Assembly (NCBI GenBank): GCA_020060215.1
Contig: JAGVAP010000016.1
Coordinates: forward strand, 43,908 to 107,907
DNA length: 64,000 nucleotides
Source: Deltaproteobacteria bacterium
GTDB lineage: Bacteria; Desulfobacterota; DSM-4660; Desulfatiglandales; HGW-15
Direction of reading: 5' to 3'
Part shown: piece by piece, positions 8,812-17,158 of the stretch
Numbering within the stretch: the stretch's first letter is position 1
How the letters are laid out: each line of letters opens with the position of its first letter
Notes under the pieces: generated by a model
The model's database searches: none
The model's input: only the letters and a program-made list of their open reading frames with translations
Told to the model about the DNA's origin: nothing
Position numbers and translations under genes: made by a program

Positions 8812-10235
8812 AGAGCGTATGGCACCGTACAATCGAAGATCGTCTTACAGGTCAGACCCTTTGAGACTATGGAGCGGCTGTACTCCGGCGTCTGGCTCGG
8901 GTCGAGGAAGTGAGACCGCAGTCCCGGAATGAAAAGGGTGCTGACGTCCCCCTGGTATCGGGTAGTCATGGCCCACAGTACGTCGTTCGCGTCGAAAGGA
9001 TCCACATCGCTGTCGACGAGGATCACATGTTTCAACTCTACGAAAGCGGTAAGGGCATTCAATGCAGCCTGGCGTTGGAGGCCCTCATCCATCGGCGATC
9101 GTTTGTTGAACTGGATGATCACGAGCAATTTGCCGCCTCCGGCAGGATGCGCGTAGATATTGAGGACCCGCCCGGGCATGCTCTCCTCCAATAGCCGGAG
9201 AATGCTCGCCTCCATAGGTATACCTGAAAGATTGCCGTGCTCCTCGCCGGGGCCCACGATGGTTTGGAGGATGGGGTGAAGCCTGTGGGTAATCGCCTTG
9301 ACTTTCAAAACGGGGGCGGACGCCAGGGCTACCCCCATGTAGCCGGTGAATTCGGGCATGGAACAGCCCGTCTTGGTCCTGGAGTCTTCTCGCATCCGCT
9401 CTCCGGTCTGGAATTCTCCCTCGATCACGATCTCGCTGTTGGCAATGGCCTTGGCGTTTACCGATAAACATTCGACCAGCTCGACCGGCCGCTTTCGGAT
9501 GCCCCCGGCAATGGACAGTTCGTCGTAACCGAGAGGTGTCGTCGGCGGTTCAAAACAGGACGAAAGGTGTACGGCGGGGTCAAGTCCGATATTGATGGAG
9601 ACGGGCAAGTTCCGCCCCCGCTTTTCCGCCTTGCGAAGGAATTGTCCGATATGCCTTCCCGGGGCAAAAGCGACGGTCATGGTGTCCGGGCCTTGAACGC
9701 AGATGCGATGAATCGTGACATCGCTTTCCCCGGTCTCCGGGTCCTCAGCCCGGATCAGCCCCATGGAAATATAGGGGCCTGCATCGCGCTCCGTGTTCGT
9801 GGGTGCCGGTAGGATCTTCATGACATCCAGGGGCTCGCGATGGATGACCTCCTGGCAGGGGGCTTTTCGTTCCGATAGGATCACCGGTTTGATCGGTTTT
9901 TTCAGTCCATCCAAAAGGGCATGTGGCAGACGTCCCCTTTCGCAACCCAAAAGCAGGGCAATTCGTTCCCGATTCGCGAGGACTCCCGCGATCACGCGAA
10001 CATCGTCGTATCCTTTCACCCGTTTGAAAAGCATCGCCGGCCCTGAGCGGGTGGGGGGCAGAACGGGGACTCCAGCGCCGACATGCCTGTAAACACCTGC
10101 CAGTTCGGCATCGGCACCCACGGGTTCTTCCGTACAGATCAGTTGGTTCGGTGTTCTGCCCAAAAGCTCCACCGCCGAGCGCAGGTCCGTAACCTTTTCG
10201 GGATGGGTATGTCCGGTCAATGTTCTAACCTCCAT
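8748..10235 (-). CDS. UbiD family decarboxylase (second, divergent)
   Basis: A 495-residue UbiD-family protein, clearly diverged from the one at 1458. Conserved features include PVSINIGLDPA, SEIVIEGEF, and PEFTGYMG carrying the family Glu, plus the C-terminal VDSDVDPFDANDVLWAM. Its ATG overlaps the end of the molybdopterin gene by 11 bases, so the two are translationally coupled. It therefore probably acts with the oxidoreductase, for example decarboxylating a substrate that is hydroxylated or dehydroxylated by the Mo enzyme. Its 3' end overlaps the convergent TetR gene by 64 bases. Confidence 0.9.
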   Translation of the reverse strand: MEVRTLTGHTHPEKVTDLRSAVELLGRTPNQLICTEEPVGADAELAGVYRHVGAGVPVLPPTRSGPAMLFKRVKGYDDVRVIAGVLANRERIALLLGCERGRLPHALLDGLKKPIKPVILSERKAPCQEVIHREPLDVMKILPAPTNTERDAGPYISMGLIRAEDPETGESDVTIHRICVQGPDTMTVAFAPGRHIGQFLRKAEKRGRNLPVSINIGLDPAVHLSSCFEPPTTPLGYDELSIAGGIRKRPVELVECLSVNAKAIANSEIVIEGEFQTGERMREDSRTKTGCSMPEFTGYMGVALASAPVLKVKAITHRLHPILQTIVGPGEEHGNLSGIPMEASILRLLEESMPGRVLNIYAHPAGGGKLLVIIQFNKRSPMDEGLQRQAALNALTAFVELKHVILVDSDVDPFDANDVLWAMTTRYQGDVSTLFIPGLRSHFLDPSQTPEYSRSIVSKGLTCKTIFDCTVPYALQDRFKRPLFKEVDWERFRGG

Positions 10236-12636
10236 CAGTCTTCAGGCCGTACATCCTGCAGGGAATGCCCCGGAGTGTGATGCCTCCGATGGAAGGATCA
10301 TATTCCGGGCCGTCTTGGATAAGGACATTGATGTTACTGTCCCGCCATCCGTATTCTTCCTTGCTCTTTTCCGGAAACCACCAGCCAAATGAGGCCATGG
10401 CCACGCGGGGATCCAGGTTGGCGTTCAGAAACAATCTCTGCCTTATCTTGCCTTTTTCCGTTTCGATGCACACCCACTCGCCTTCCTCAAGTCCCAATTC
10501 CTGTGCGGTATCGGGGTTCAACTCGACAATCGGATCCGGTCTGATCATGCGGATGGAGGCGATACTCTTGAAGCCCGTGAGCATGTAGGCTTCCTCCTTG
10601 GCGTTGGTCAAGAGCAGGGGGAACTTCTCGGAGATCTCATTCATCTTGTATACCTCGCCCCAGGAGGGGACAGGGGGAAAGCCCATTTCTTGGAGCCTTT
10701 CCGAGTAGATCTCGATCTTGCCTGAAGGGGTCCGATACTTGTGCTTTCTGTATTCCTTCTTCGGCTTCAGGACCCTCCTTTTCTTGAATTCCTCAAAGTT
10801 CATGCCGGAGGGTTCCAGCATCTCTTCAAGGGCCTCATGATCATCCTTCCAGAATTCCGGTCCCATCCCCAGGCGCTTGGCCAGCTCATTGAGGATCTTG
10901 GTGTCCGGCCAGCACTCCCCCGGAGGGTCAACTACCTTCGGGTGGGAACGGACTTCTTCATACCACCCCGGCCAGTAACCTATCTCGTCATGCTCCATGC
11001 CCCACGCAGCCGGAAGCACGATATCCGCAAGGGCGGCCGTAGGGGTCAGAAACAGCTCGGAGACCACAATGAAATCCAGTTTCATCAGTGCAGTATACAC
11101 ATCCTGCGAATTCGGGTAGCTCAGCAGGGGATTGGTGAGGATAAACATGGCTGCCTTGATGGGGTAGGGTTTCTCCTTCAGAATCGCCCTTGTCCAGGCG
11201 TGGGGTGGGATGAAAGCCGAACTCTGTGCAAAACGAAATCGCTTGTCCAGAATCCGTTCCGGCCTTCTGGGGTGTTCTTTGAGGAGAAAAAAGCCCCCCG
11301 GCCTGGTATAGGGGGGAGGGGTCAGGAAGACGTCCCCCCCTGGGACGTTCAGGTTCCCGCTGATTGCGCGTAGTATAGCAATAGCCCGGCCCGTCTGGAA
11401 ACTGCTGATAAGCTGATCAACGGGATTCCCGGTCTGCATGGCCGCAGGTTTGAGCCGCCCATACATCTCCACGAATTGCTCGATCTTAGGTCGGGGGACC
11501 CATGTGGCCCTTTCGACTTCTTCTAACGAAAATGCGGCGATGTTGGCCTTCAACCTGTCGAACCCGACGGTCCAGTTCTCTACCGTATCCCGGTCGTAAA
11601 GCTCTTTTTCGATGATGAGCTTCAGGAGACCCATGGCCAGAGCACCGTCGCTGCCCGGCCGGATCCTGATCCAGAGATCGGCCAGCTTAGCCACATCCGT
11701 CTTCTGGGGGTCGATTACGATAAGACTGCCTCCATGCTCCAAGGCGGCCTCGAGCGTCTCCCTTCTCATCCCGCCGGTGGTATGGTTCATGTTGCTGCCC
11801 CAGAGCACGATCAGTTTGGATCTGCCGTCGTCGTCGCAGACGCACCCCGATCCATAGGTAAATGCAGAGGCCATTCCCTTGGGTATGCCACAGCACCAGC
11901 CGGGGGTGACCACATTGGGTGTGCCGAGGGTTGAAGCAAATCTCTGTGCAAAGGCGAACTCCATCCCCTTGGGTTCCCCCAAACCGAGGGAAATGGCCTC
12001 GGGGCCGCACTTTTCCACTAGGTCCCTGAACTTTGATGCGATCGTTTCCAAAGCCTCATCCCAGGAGATCCGTACCCATTTGCCTTCGCCTCTGGCGCCT
12101 GCCCTCTTGAGGGGGTATAAGAGCCGGTCCTGATGGCGCATGACCTCGGGGATGGTAAAACGCCCCTTCTTGAGAGCACACTGCTCGCTGAACATCCCGC
12201 TTTCCATATCGGGCTCCAGGTCGACTACTCTGCCATCCTCCACCACGGCCTTCACGCTGCAGTGACCGGCGCAAAGATGACAAAACGTCGGGATCTCCTG
12301 GGTGTTCGATGTGCCGGGGGAGGCGGTACTTGTCCGCATGGATCCCAGATCCGGATGGATAAAGGCCTCCATGATGGGGGTGAAGCCGTGTTTGTCGCTC
12401 AAGCCCTCCATGGTGACGATCTCTTTGCCGTCGGCGTCCACTGCCAAGATGAGACAGGAGCTCACGATCTTCCGGTCCATGGAAACCGCACACGCGCCGC
12501 ACTCACCTACGCCGCACCCTTCCTTGGTCTTTGTCAGCCTGAATTGATCGCGGAGCACGTCCAAGAGGGTCTGCTGGGATTCTACTTCGAGCTCGCGGAC
12601 CTCTCCGTTCACCGTCAATCGAACTTTGTGCTTCAT
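10225..12636 (-). CDS. Hybrid molybdopterin oxidoreductase: XO-type [2Fe-2S] domain fused to DMSO-reductase-type catalytic subunit
   Basis: An 803-residue protein with two parts. Residues 1-90 are a plant-type [2Fe-2S] domain of the xanthine-oxidase kind: C41-x4-C46-x2-C49-x11-C61. The second [2Fe-2S] helical domain normally next in XO-type small subunits is missing. From 119 on is a DMSO-reductase-family subunit with a [4Fe-4S] site C119-x2-C122-x3-C126-x26-C153 and bis-MGD-binding segments (LIVLWGSNMNHT, VIDPQKTDVAKLAD). C248 or C249 in GWCCGIP is a candidate Mo ligand. It starts one base after the FAD-subunit stop and overlaps the UbiD start. The reaction is unknown; hydroxylation or dehydroxylation of an aromatic acid is plausible. 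Confidence 0.88.
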   Translation of the reverse strand: MKHKVRLTVNGEVRELEVESQQTLLDVLRDQFRLTKTKEGCGVGECGACAVSMDRKIVSSCLILAVDADGKEIVTMEGLSDKHGFTPIMEAFIHPDLGSMRTSTASPGTSNTQEIPTFCHLCAGHCSVKAVVEDGRVVDLEPDMESGMFSEQCALKKGRFTIPEVMRHQDRLLYPLKRAGARGEGKWVRISWDEALETIASKFRDLVEKCGPEAISLGLGEPKGMEFAFAQRFASTLGTPNVVTPGWCCGIPKGMASAFTYGSGCVCDDDGRSKLIVLWGSNMNHTTGGMRRETLEAALEHGGSLIVIDPQKTDVAKLADLWIRIRPGSDGALAMGLLKLIIEKELYDRDTVENWTVGFDRLKANIAAFSLEEVERATWVPRPKIEQFVEMYGRLKPAAMQTGNPVDQLISSFQTGRAIAILRAISGNLNVPGGDVFLTPPPYTRPGGFFLLKEHPRRPERILDKRFRFAQSSAFIPPHAWTRAILKEKPYPIKAAMFILTNPLLSYPNSQDVYTALMKLDFIVVSELFLTPTAALADIVLPAAWGMEHDEIGYWPGWYEEVRSHPKVVDPPGECWPDTKILNELAKRLGMGPEFWKDDHEALEEMLEPSGMNFEEFKKRRVLKPKKEYRKHKYRTPSGKIEIYSERLQEMGFPPVPSWGEVYKMNEISEKFPLLLTNAKEEAYMLTGFKSIASIRMIRPDPIVELNPDTAQELGLEEGEWVCIETEKGKIRQRLFLNANLDPRVAMASFGWWFPEKSKEEYGWRDSNINVLIQDGPEYDPSIGGITLRGIPCRMYGLKTDGG

Positions 12637-12637
12637 T

Positions 12638-13531
12638 TTACACCCGCTTGGCCTCTTTTGGCGCCCTCATGACGGTCTGCTCGAGTCCCTTTTGAACCAT
12701 CTTTCCGATCACTTCAACCCTATGAGCGGCCGAAGCGCGGAAATCATCAATGGGCTTCGACTCGTCCACGGCCATTTGAGCCGCCTCACGGAAGAGTCCC
12801 TGCAGGTCCCCATCGAGCCTGGTTCCCCGTATGATCTCCTCAGCCTTTCTGCACCGGAAAGGGACAGGGCCTACCGCTCCGAGAGCGATCTTGACTTCCT
12901 CGCATCGGTCGTCTTCTGTCCTGACCATCACGGCCAGGTTTACGACAGCCACATCCATGGGACGAATACTATACTTCAGATAGATACCTTCCCCAAAAGT
13001 CGGGTTCGGTATGAGTATCTCCGATAGGACCTCACCAATCTGCATAATGCTTTTTCCAGGTCCCACAAAAAAATTCTCCAGGGCCACTGTTCTCTCTCCA
13101 TGAACCGCAGCAAGCTTCACCCTCGCGTCCATCGTGAGAAGAGGTGCGGCGAACTCCGCTGCCGGAGAGGCATTTGCGATGTTTCCTCCAAGAGTAGCGA
13201 GATTTCTGATGTGCATGGTCCCCAATCGCCCGGCGGCCTCTTTCAGAGTCGGGAATGTTTTCGCGACGAGCGGCGAATTCCTTATCTCCTCAATCGATGT
13301 CAATGCGCCGATTCGCAGCTGATCATTGACCCATCCCATGCCGTGGAGCTCCGGAATCCTTTTGATGCTGACGAGATGTCGGGGAAGGACTTTCCGGTGC
13401 TTCATTTTTACCAACAGGTCGGTGCCTCCGGCCAGGATCCTGGAGTCACCAACATATCTCAGAAGTATGGAAGAGGCTTCTTCTGTCGTTTCGCAAGACA
13501 GGTAGTCAAAGTTAGGGAGTCCAATCAGCAT
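12638..13531 (-). CDS. FAD-binding subunit, xanthine dehydrogenase/CoxM type
   Basis: A 297-residue FAD subunit of molybdenum hydroxylases. It carries both FAD-binding motifs: AGGTDLLVKMK (residues about 34-44) and TLGGNIANASPAAE (about 112-125), then the CO-dehydrogenase-type C-terminal domain. It normally transfers electrons from [2Fe-2S] clusters to NAD+ or another acceptor. Here it is the first gene of a three-gene minus-strand operon and its partner is a DMSO-reductase-type subunit rather than an XO-type large subunit. No XO-type catalytic subunit is present in the window. A shared operator and a TTGACA box lie 60-105 bases upstream. Confidence 0.9.
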   Translation of the reverse strand: MLIGLPNFDYLSCETTEEASSILLRYVGDSRILAGGTDLLVKMKHRKVLPRHLVSIKRIPELHGMGWVNDQLRIGALTSIEEIRNSPLVAKTFPTLKEAAGRLGTMHIRNLATLGGNIANASPAAEFAAPLLTMDARVKLAAVHGERTVALENFFVGPGKSIMQIGEVLSEILIPNPTFGEGIYLKYSIRPMDVAVVNLAVMVRTEDDRCEEVKIALGAVGPVPFRCRKAEEIIRGTRLDGDLQGLFREAAQMAVDESKPIDDFRASAAHRVEVIGKMVQKGLEQTVMRAPKEAKRV

Positions 13532-13592
13532 GATTGCCCCTTTCTGTTGGTTCTCCGCCTCCAGGTCTGGAAGCGTAGATGTACATCCTCCT

Positions 13593-13612
13593 TTACCGAC
13601 TGGTAAATAAAG
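13593..13612 (-). promoter_or_regulatory. Operator-like site 2, matching site 1
   Basis: TTACCGACTGGTAAATAAAG on the plus strand; its core TTTACC-N4-GGTAAA is a perfect palindrome. It matches site 1 at 17 of 20 positions and lies 62 bases ahead of the FAD-subunit start, overlapping where the -10 of the minus-strand promoter should be. The TetR protein encoded between the two sites is the obvious candidate binder. Confidence 0.62.
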
Positions 13613-13636
13613 TCATAAGTCCATTAATGTTGTCAA
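13603..13636 (-). promoter_or_regulatory. Candidate promoter for the FAD/Mo-oxidoreductase/UbiD operon
   Basis: On the minus strand a perfect TTGACA occupies 13636-13631. The -10 is poorly defined (CTTTAT or TTTATT at 18-19 bases spacing) and overlaps the palindromic operator, which would let a bound repressor block RNA polymerase. Confidence 0.4.
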
Positions 13637-13927
13637 GCTGATTCAGAGCCGATCGCACCAGTTCCGTTCGAATCACGCACGCAGCAAATCATAGGAGAAT
13701 GGACGGGGATGGAAAGAGCATTCCTAAATGCCCTGCAGATCATAGAAGCTTCCGGACATCGGTGCGGAGGCAATGCCGAGATCGCCTGCCCCAAAGCGGT
13801 CAAGGAAGGGATTACCAAAGTTCCGAAAAGAGGAGGCCGGAGTTCAAAAAGTAGCCGCGAGAATCTTCACTTTCGGTCTTTGAAAACCCTCATCGAGCAC
13901 GTTTTCAGAGCCAAAGCGCAAACCCGA

Positions 13928-13963
13928 TCAAAGGGCAGCGGTCTTTCTGCCGCTGCCCTTTGA
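13928..13963 (-). terminator. Strong hairpin after the cytochrome gene
   Basis: A perfect 14-bp stem (13928-13941 with 13950-13963, core AAAGGGCAGCGG) encloses an 8-base loop. It lies 13 bases beyond the stop of the minus-strand cytochrome gene. On that strand it is followed by a short T-containing stretch, consistent with an intrinsic terminator. Confidence 0.65.
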
Positions 13964-13976
13964 TCTCTCTCCCGGT

Positions 13977-14399
13977 TCAGTGCTTGCCCGGCTCAAGGGG
14001 CGTCCCACGCCTTTCCCAGTGCATGTAGGCCAGCAGGGCCACCATCTTGGGGTCGTCCAGCGCCAGGGGGTCCCCCTCCAGCGGGTTCCGCAGGCACCAG
14101 TTGACCATCTCGCCGAGGGTCACCACCTTTCCGATCTGTTTCTGGAACTTGGGATAGGTCTCCGGGTGTGTGTTGGCCCCGTTGGGGTGACACTGATCGC
14201 ACGAAACCGCGTTCTTTCCCAGCTTGGGGCTGTGAAACCACTTGTCCCCTTCCTTCACCACGGTCATGAACTCCCGGGTGAAGCGTTCTACGTCCTCTTT
14301 GCTGAATTCCGCTGCCTGGGTCGATAAGTTCACGGCCAGCGCCGCGGAGATCATCAGCGCAGCCAGCAGCACTCCGAGATACCTTCCAGCTTTCTTCAT
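13977..14399 (-). CDS. Exported mono-heme cytochrome c
   Basis: A 140-residue protein with an N-terminal signal peptide (MKKAGRYLGVLLAALMISAA, cleavage near TQAA) and one heme-binding CDQCH motif (C67, C70, H71). A Met later in the chain can serve as the sixth ligand. It is a small periplasmic electron carrier. It is the last gene of a minus-strand set with a Tat-exported phosphoesterase and a di-heme peroxidase, so it may pass electrons to that peroxidase. GGAGG lies just before the ATG. Confidence 0.85.
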   Translation of the reverse strand: MKKAGRYLGVLLAALMISAALAVNLSTQAAEFSKEDVERFTREFMTVVKEGDKWFHSPKLGKNAVSCDQCHPNGANTHPETYPKFQKQIGKVVTLGEMVNWCLRNPLEGDPLALDDPKMVALLAYMHWERRGTPLEPGKH

Positions 14400-14417
14400 C
14401 GATGGACCTCCTGAGAT

Positions 14418-15491
14418 CTAGTAGTGTTTCTGCGGGGGAATGCGGCTGCCGGGATCCTGGTATTTCACATCCCGCGGGGTGCCGGTCTTGGCATCGAAAG
14501 CCACCCTGCGGTTCTCATTGTCCGGTAGCTGGTAATGCACGTCGACCTTGCCTGTGCGCATATTGATGAACTGCCACCCTGTCGCGTCCCTTTCGAAAAA
14601 GGGATCCGCGCGGTTCATGGGGACCGTGAGCTTCGGGAGGTGGCTGGGTTCCTGGCGGTACGACTGAGGATAGGGCCAGGGCCAGGCCGTTGCCATCACG
14701 GCGTGGAAGCTGATGTTGCCGATCTGGTTATACTGGATCTGATGCACGTGACCGTAGATCACGGTCACCTTCTCGAAAGGCTTTAAAAGGTCCTGCACGC
14801 GCTCGGCATCGTCGGTCCAGAAGTTCCAGCCCTTATAGATCTTCTGGATCGGAGAATGGGAGAAGACGATGACGGGGGTGGCCTTGTCCACTTTGGCCAG
14901 GTCCTTCTGCAGCCATCGGCGCTGTGTCTCTCCCACCAGGAAGGGGGAGCCCTCCGGGTTGTCGAGGCGCGCCATGGCCAGCATCCGGTCCATGGGGTCT
15001 GCCCAGTTCTTGTGCGTCCACTTGTCATAGGTGAGAATGCTGTTGAGGACCACGAAGTGGACCCCCTTGTGATCGAAGCTGTAATACAGAGGGCCGATCT
15101 TGTCCTCCCAGTAAGCCCCCAGATCCAGGTAGTAGTCGTGCTCGCCGATCACATAGTGGACCTTCCCGCGGACCTTGGACATGATCTCCAACCCGTGGTC
15201 CAGCTCCTCTTTCTTTCCCAGCTGGCCCAGGTCGCCTCCGAACATGAAGAAGTCCGGCCGGGGCACGAGAAGGTTTGCCTCCCGGACCGTCCGGATCAGC
15301 CCCATGTCCCAGTTGCGCACGAATTTATTGCCGCTGATCTGCTGGATGTGGGCATCGGAGATATAGGCAAAGGTGAACTCCTGTGCAGGGGCCTTGGAGC
15401 CGAAGGCCACCTTCACCAGATTCATCGGGAAGGCGCTCACTGCCAGGGCCGCACCGGCTGTCTTCAGGAATGCGCGTCGGTTCAGATTCAT
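14418..15491 (-). CDS. Tat-exported metallophosphoesterase
   Basis: A 357-residue calcineurin-like phosphoesterase. ATG 15491 was chosen because GGAGGTGT precedes it and it begins a twin-arginine signal (RRAFLKTAGA). Metal-binding motifs follow the family order: SDAHI (D-x-H), GGDLG (GD), GEHDYY (equivalent of GNH[ED]), FSHSPI and GHVHQ. It acts in the periplasm on a phosphoester of unknown identity. It lies 18 bases from the cytochrome gene and about 110 bases from the peroxidase. The pairing of a phosphoesterase with di-heme peroxidase and cytochrome genes is seen here but its meaning is unclear. Confidence 0.88.
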   Translation of the reverse strand: MNLNRRAFLKTAGAALAVSAFPMNLVKVAFGSKAPAQEFTFAYISDAHIQQISGNKFVRNWDMGLIRTVREANLLVPRPDFFMFGGDLGQLGKKEELDHGLEIMSKVRGKVHYVIGEHDYYLDLGAYWEDKIGPLYYSFDHKGVHFVVLNSILTYDKWTHKNWADPMDRMLAMARLDNPEGSPFLVGETQRRWLQKDLAKVDKATPVIVFSHSPIQKIYKGWNFWTDDAERVQDLLKPFEKVTVIYGHVHQIQYNQIGNISFHAVMATAWPWPYPQSYRQEPSHLPKLTVPMNRADPFFERDATGWQFINMRTGKVDVHYQLPDNENRRVAFDAKTGTPRDVKYQDPGSRIPPQKHY

Positions 15492-15604
15492 CTTGTTACA
15501 CCTCCTTCTGGTTCCTTCCACCGCACACGAAATCGTGGCGCATGATCTACGCGGGAGGGGCCCCCCAAGGCCCGTCCCTCAACCGTCCGCTCCTGTGGCG
15601 CGGT

Positions 15605-16726
15605 TCACTTGCGGACAAACTCGGGGCTGGTCAGGGCCTTCAGGAACTCCACCAGGTCCTTTTCCTGCTCCGGCGTGAGGTTGAGGGGCTTGATGCCGCC
15701 GCTCAGGAGTTCGGGCAGAGGGTCGGACTCCTTCAGCCGGCCGCCGTTGTTGTAGAACTGGACGACCTCCTCCAGCGTCTTGAGGCTCCCGTCGTGCATG
15801 TAAGGGGCGGTAAGCTCGATGTTCCGCAGGGTGGAGGTCTTGAAGGCGCCGATGTCCGTGAGGTCCCGGGTCACCGCATACCGGCCCAGGGAGGATGTCT
15901 TGGGATTGGTCAGCACCGCAACGTCCGTTCCCCTCTTTTTCACATCTTCCACCGCAGCGGACAGGTCGTCCAGATCCCTCGGCATGTCATGGGCCGCCAC
16001 CCCGATCATGTGGAAACGATTGTCCGTGAACAGGGCCTGGGTCTGCTCGATCACATGACAAGAGACGCACCGGCCCTGGTTGATGAAGATATCCAGCCCC
16101 CGGACCGCTGCAGGGCTCATGGCCGTCTTGTCGCCGCCGAAATGGTAGCGATCGAAGGGGGAATTGCCTGCGACCAGGGTTCTCTCAAAGGTGGCGATCG
16201 CCTGCTCCACCTCCTTCATGGTGATGTGATCACCCCTCTTGCCGAAGGCCTTCCCGAAAAGGGCCACGTACTCCGGGTCGGTCCGGACGATCTTCAGGAT
16301 CGGCTCGTGATTTTTCAGGCCCATTTCAACGGGATTGAGGAAGGGCTGGGAAGACTGGGACTCCAGGGTGGGCTCCCGGCCGTCCCAGAACTGGGTGGAG
16401 TAATAGGCGGTATTGATCGCCGTGGGGGCGTTTCGGGTGCCCTTGAGCTTGTTGATCCCCTCCGAGACCGGGAGGTTGTCGGTAAACCCTTTTTCTTTGT
16501 CGTGGCACGTGGCGCAGCTGACTTCCCCTGTACTGCTGAATCGCTGGTCGTGGAAGAGCTTGTCTCCGAGTGCGACCTTCTCCGGGGTGATGGGGTTGTC
16601 GGCCGGGACCGGCACGGGGGGCAGGCCCAGCGGGGCCGCCATCGCAACACAGGCGAGGAGTGTTGCGGCCACGGCGCCCAATCGGAACGTTTGCTTGAAG
16701 ATACCGGCTGCGTAATTCAATTTCAT
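15605..16726 (-). CDS. Di-heme cytochrome c peroxidase (CcpA/MauG family)
   Basis: A 373-residue exported protein with two c-type heme sites: CATCH (C71, C74, H75; high-spin heme) and CVSCH (C220, C223, H224; electron-transfer heme). The family segments NAPTAINTAYYSTQFWDGRE and FKTSTLRNIELTAPYMHDGS are present, as in bacterial hydrogen-peroxide-reducing CCPs. An N-terminal hydrophobic signal precedes the mature part. It likely removes peroxide in the periplasm using electrons from a small cytochrome such as that at 13977. An AT-rich upstream stretch (16790-16845) is a probable promoter region. Confidence 0.92.
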   Translation of the reverse strand: MKLNYAAGIFKQTFRLGAVAATLLACVAMAAPLGLPPVPVPADNPITPEKVALGDKLFHDQRFSSTGEVSCATCHDKEKGFTDNLPVSEGINKLKGTRNAPTAINTAYYSTQFWDGREPTLESQSSQPFLNPVEMGLKNHEPILKIVRTDPEYVALFGKAFGKRGDHITMKEVEQAIATFERTLVAGNSPFDRYHFGGDKTAMSPAAVRGLDIFINQGRCVSCHVIEQTQALFTDNRFHMIGVAAHDMPRDLDDLSAAVEDVKKRGTDVAVLTNPKTSSLGRYAVTRDLTDIGAFKTSTLRNIELTAPYMHDGSLKTLEEVVQFYNNGGRLKESDPLPELLSGGIKPLNLTPEQEKDLVEFLKALTSPEFVRK

Positions 16727-17158
16727 CCCTCCTTCCTCCTGGCCGGGAGCACCCCGGCCATGATGTCCCTCGAGATGAGGATATCATACCCGAACCAAAT
16801 CATATGTAAATACTATTTAGTTATTTTTCTTATTGATGGGGGCCCGGCGGCCTTCCGCTTCCGGCGGATCTTCCCCGGGTTTCGGGCGCTTTTGGAAGTC
16901 GCCGATTCTCCAAGGAGACCGGATCCGAATCCCCTCTCCTCTTCAGGCGCGGTTGCTCCGGAGATGGAAGCCTGCTATCCTGGGCGGGAATGCAACAGGG
17001 GCGATTCGTTCGACGACGATAAAAGATCGTCGATGGCTGAGGTGCTGAAGCGCGCAATGTGGTCTTACGAGATCGTCACCCCCATCGTCCCTTGACTGCC
17101 CGGCGGGTGGCAGGCGATTTCGTGCTTCCCCTCAGTGTCTCAGGAGGAATCACCGTTG
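16727..17158 (+). other. Divergent intergenic region (peroxidase / CoA-transferase)
   Basis: It contains an unusually AT-rich stretch (about 16795-16840) expected to hold the promoter for the minus-strand peroxidase operon, and an AGGAGG ribosome site (17142-17147) for the CoA-transferase. No gene was recognised between them. Confidence 0.5.

Larger units (their letters stand above)
13532..13976 (+). other. Intergenic region between the FAD-subunit operon and the cytochrome genes
   Basis: It holds the operator and promoter for the minus-strand operon (13593-13636) and a strong hairpin at 13928-13963. The 84-codon plus-strand frame at 13709-13963 looks random (basic, no family features, ends inside the hairpin), so no gene is called. 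Confidence 0.6.

Noticed and set aside
13709..13963. 84-codon plus-strand frame
   Set aside because: Highly basic, no family features, weak start, and it ends in a terminator-like hairpin.
15383..17095. 570-codon plus-strand frame opposite the di-heme peroxidase
   Set aside because: The minus strand encodes two CxxCH heme motifs and family sequence; the plus frame is a shadow.
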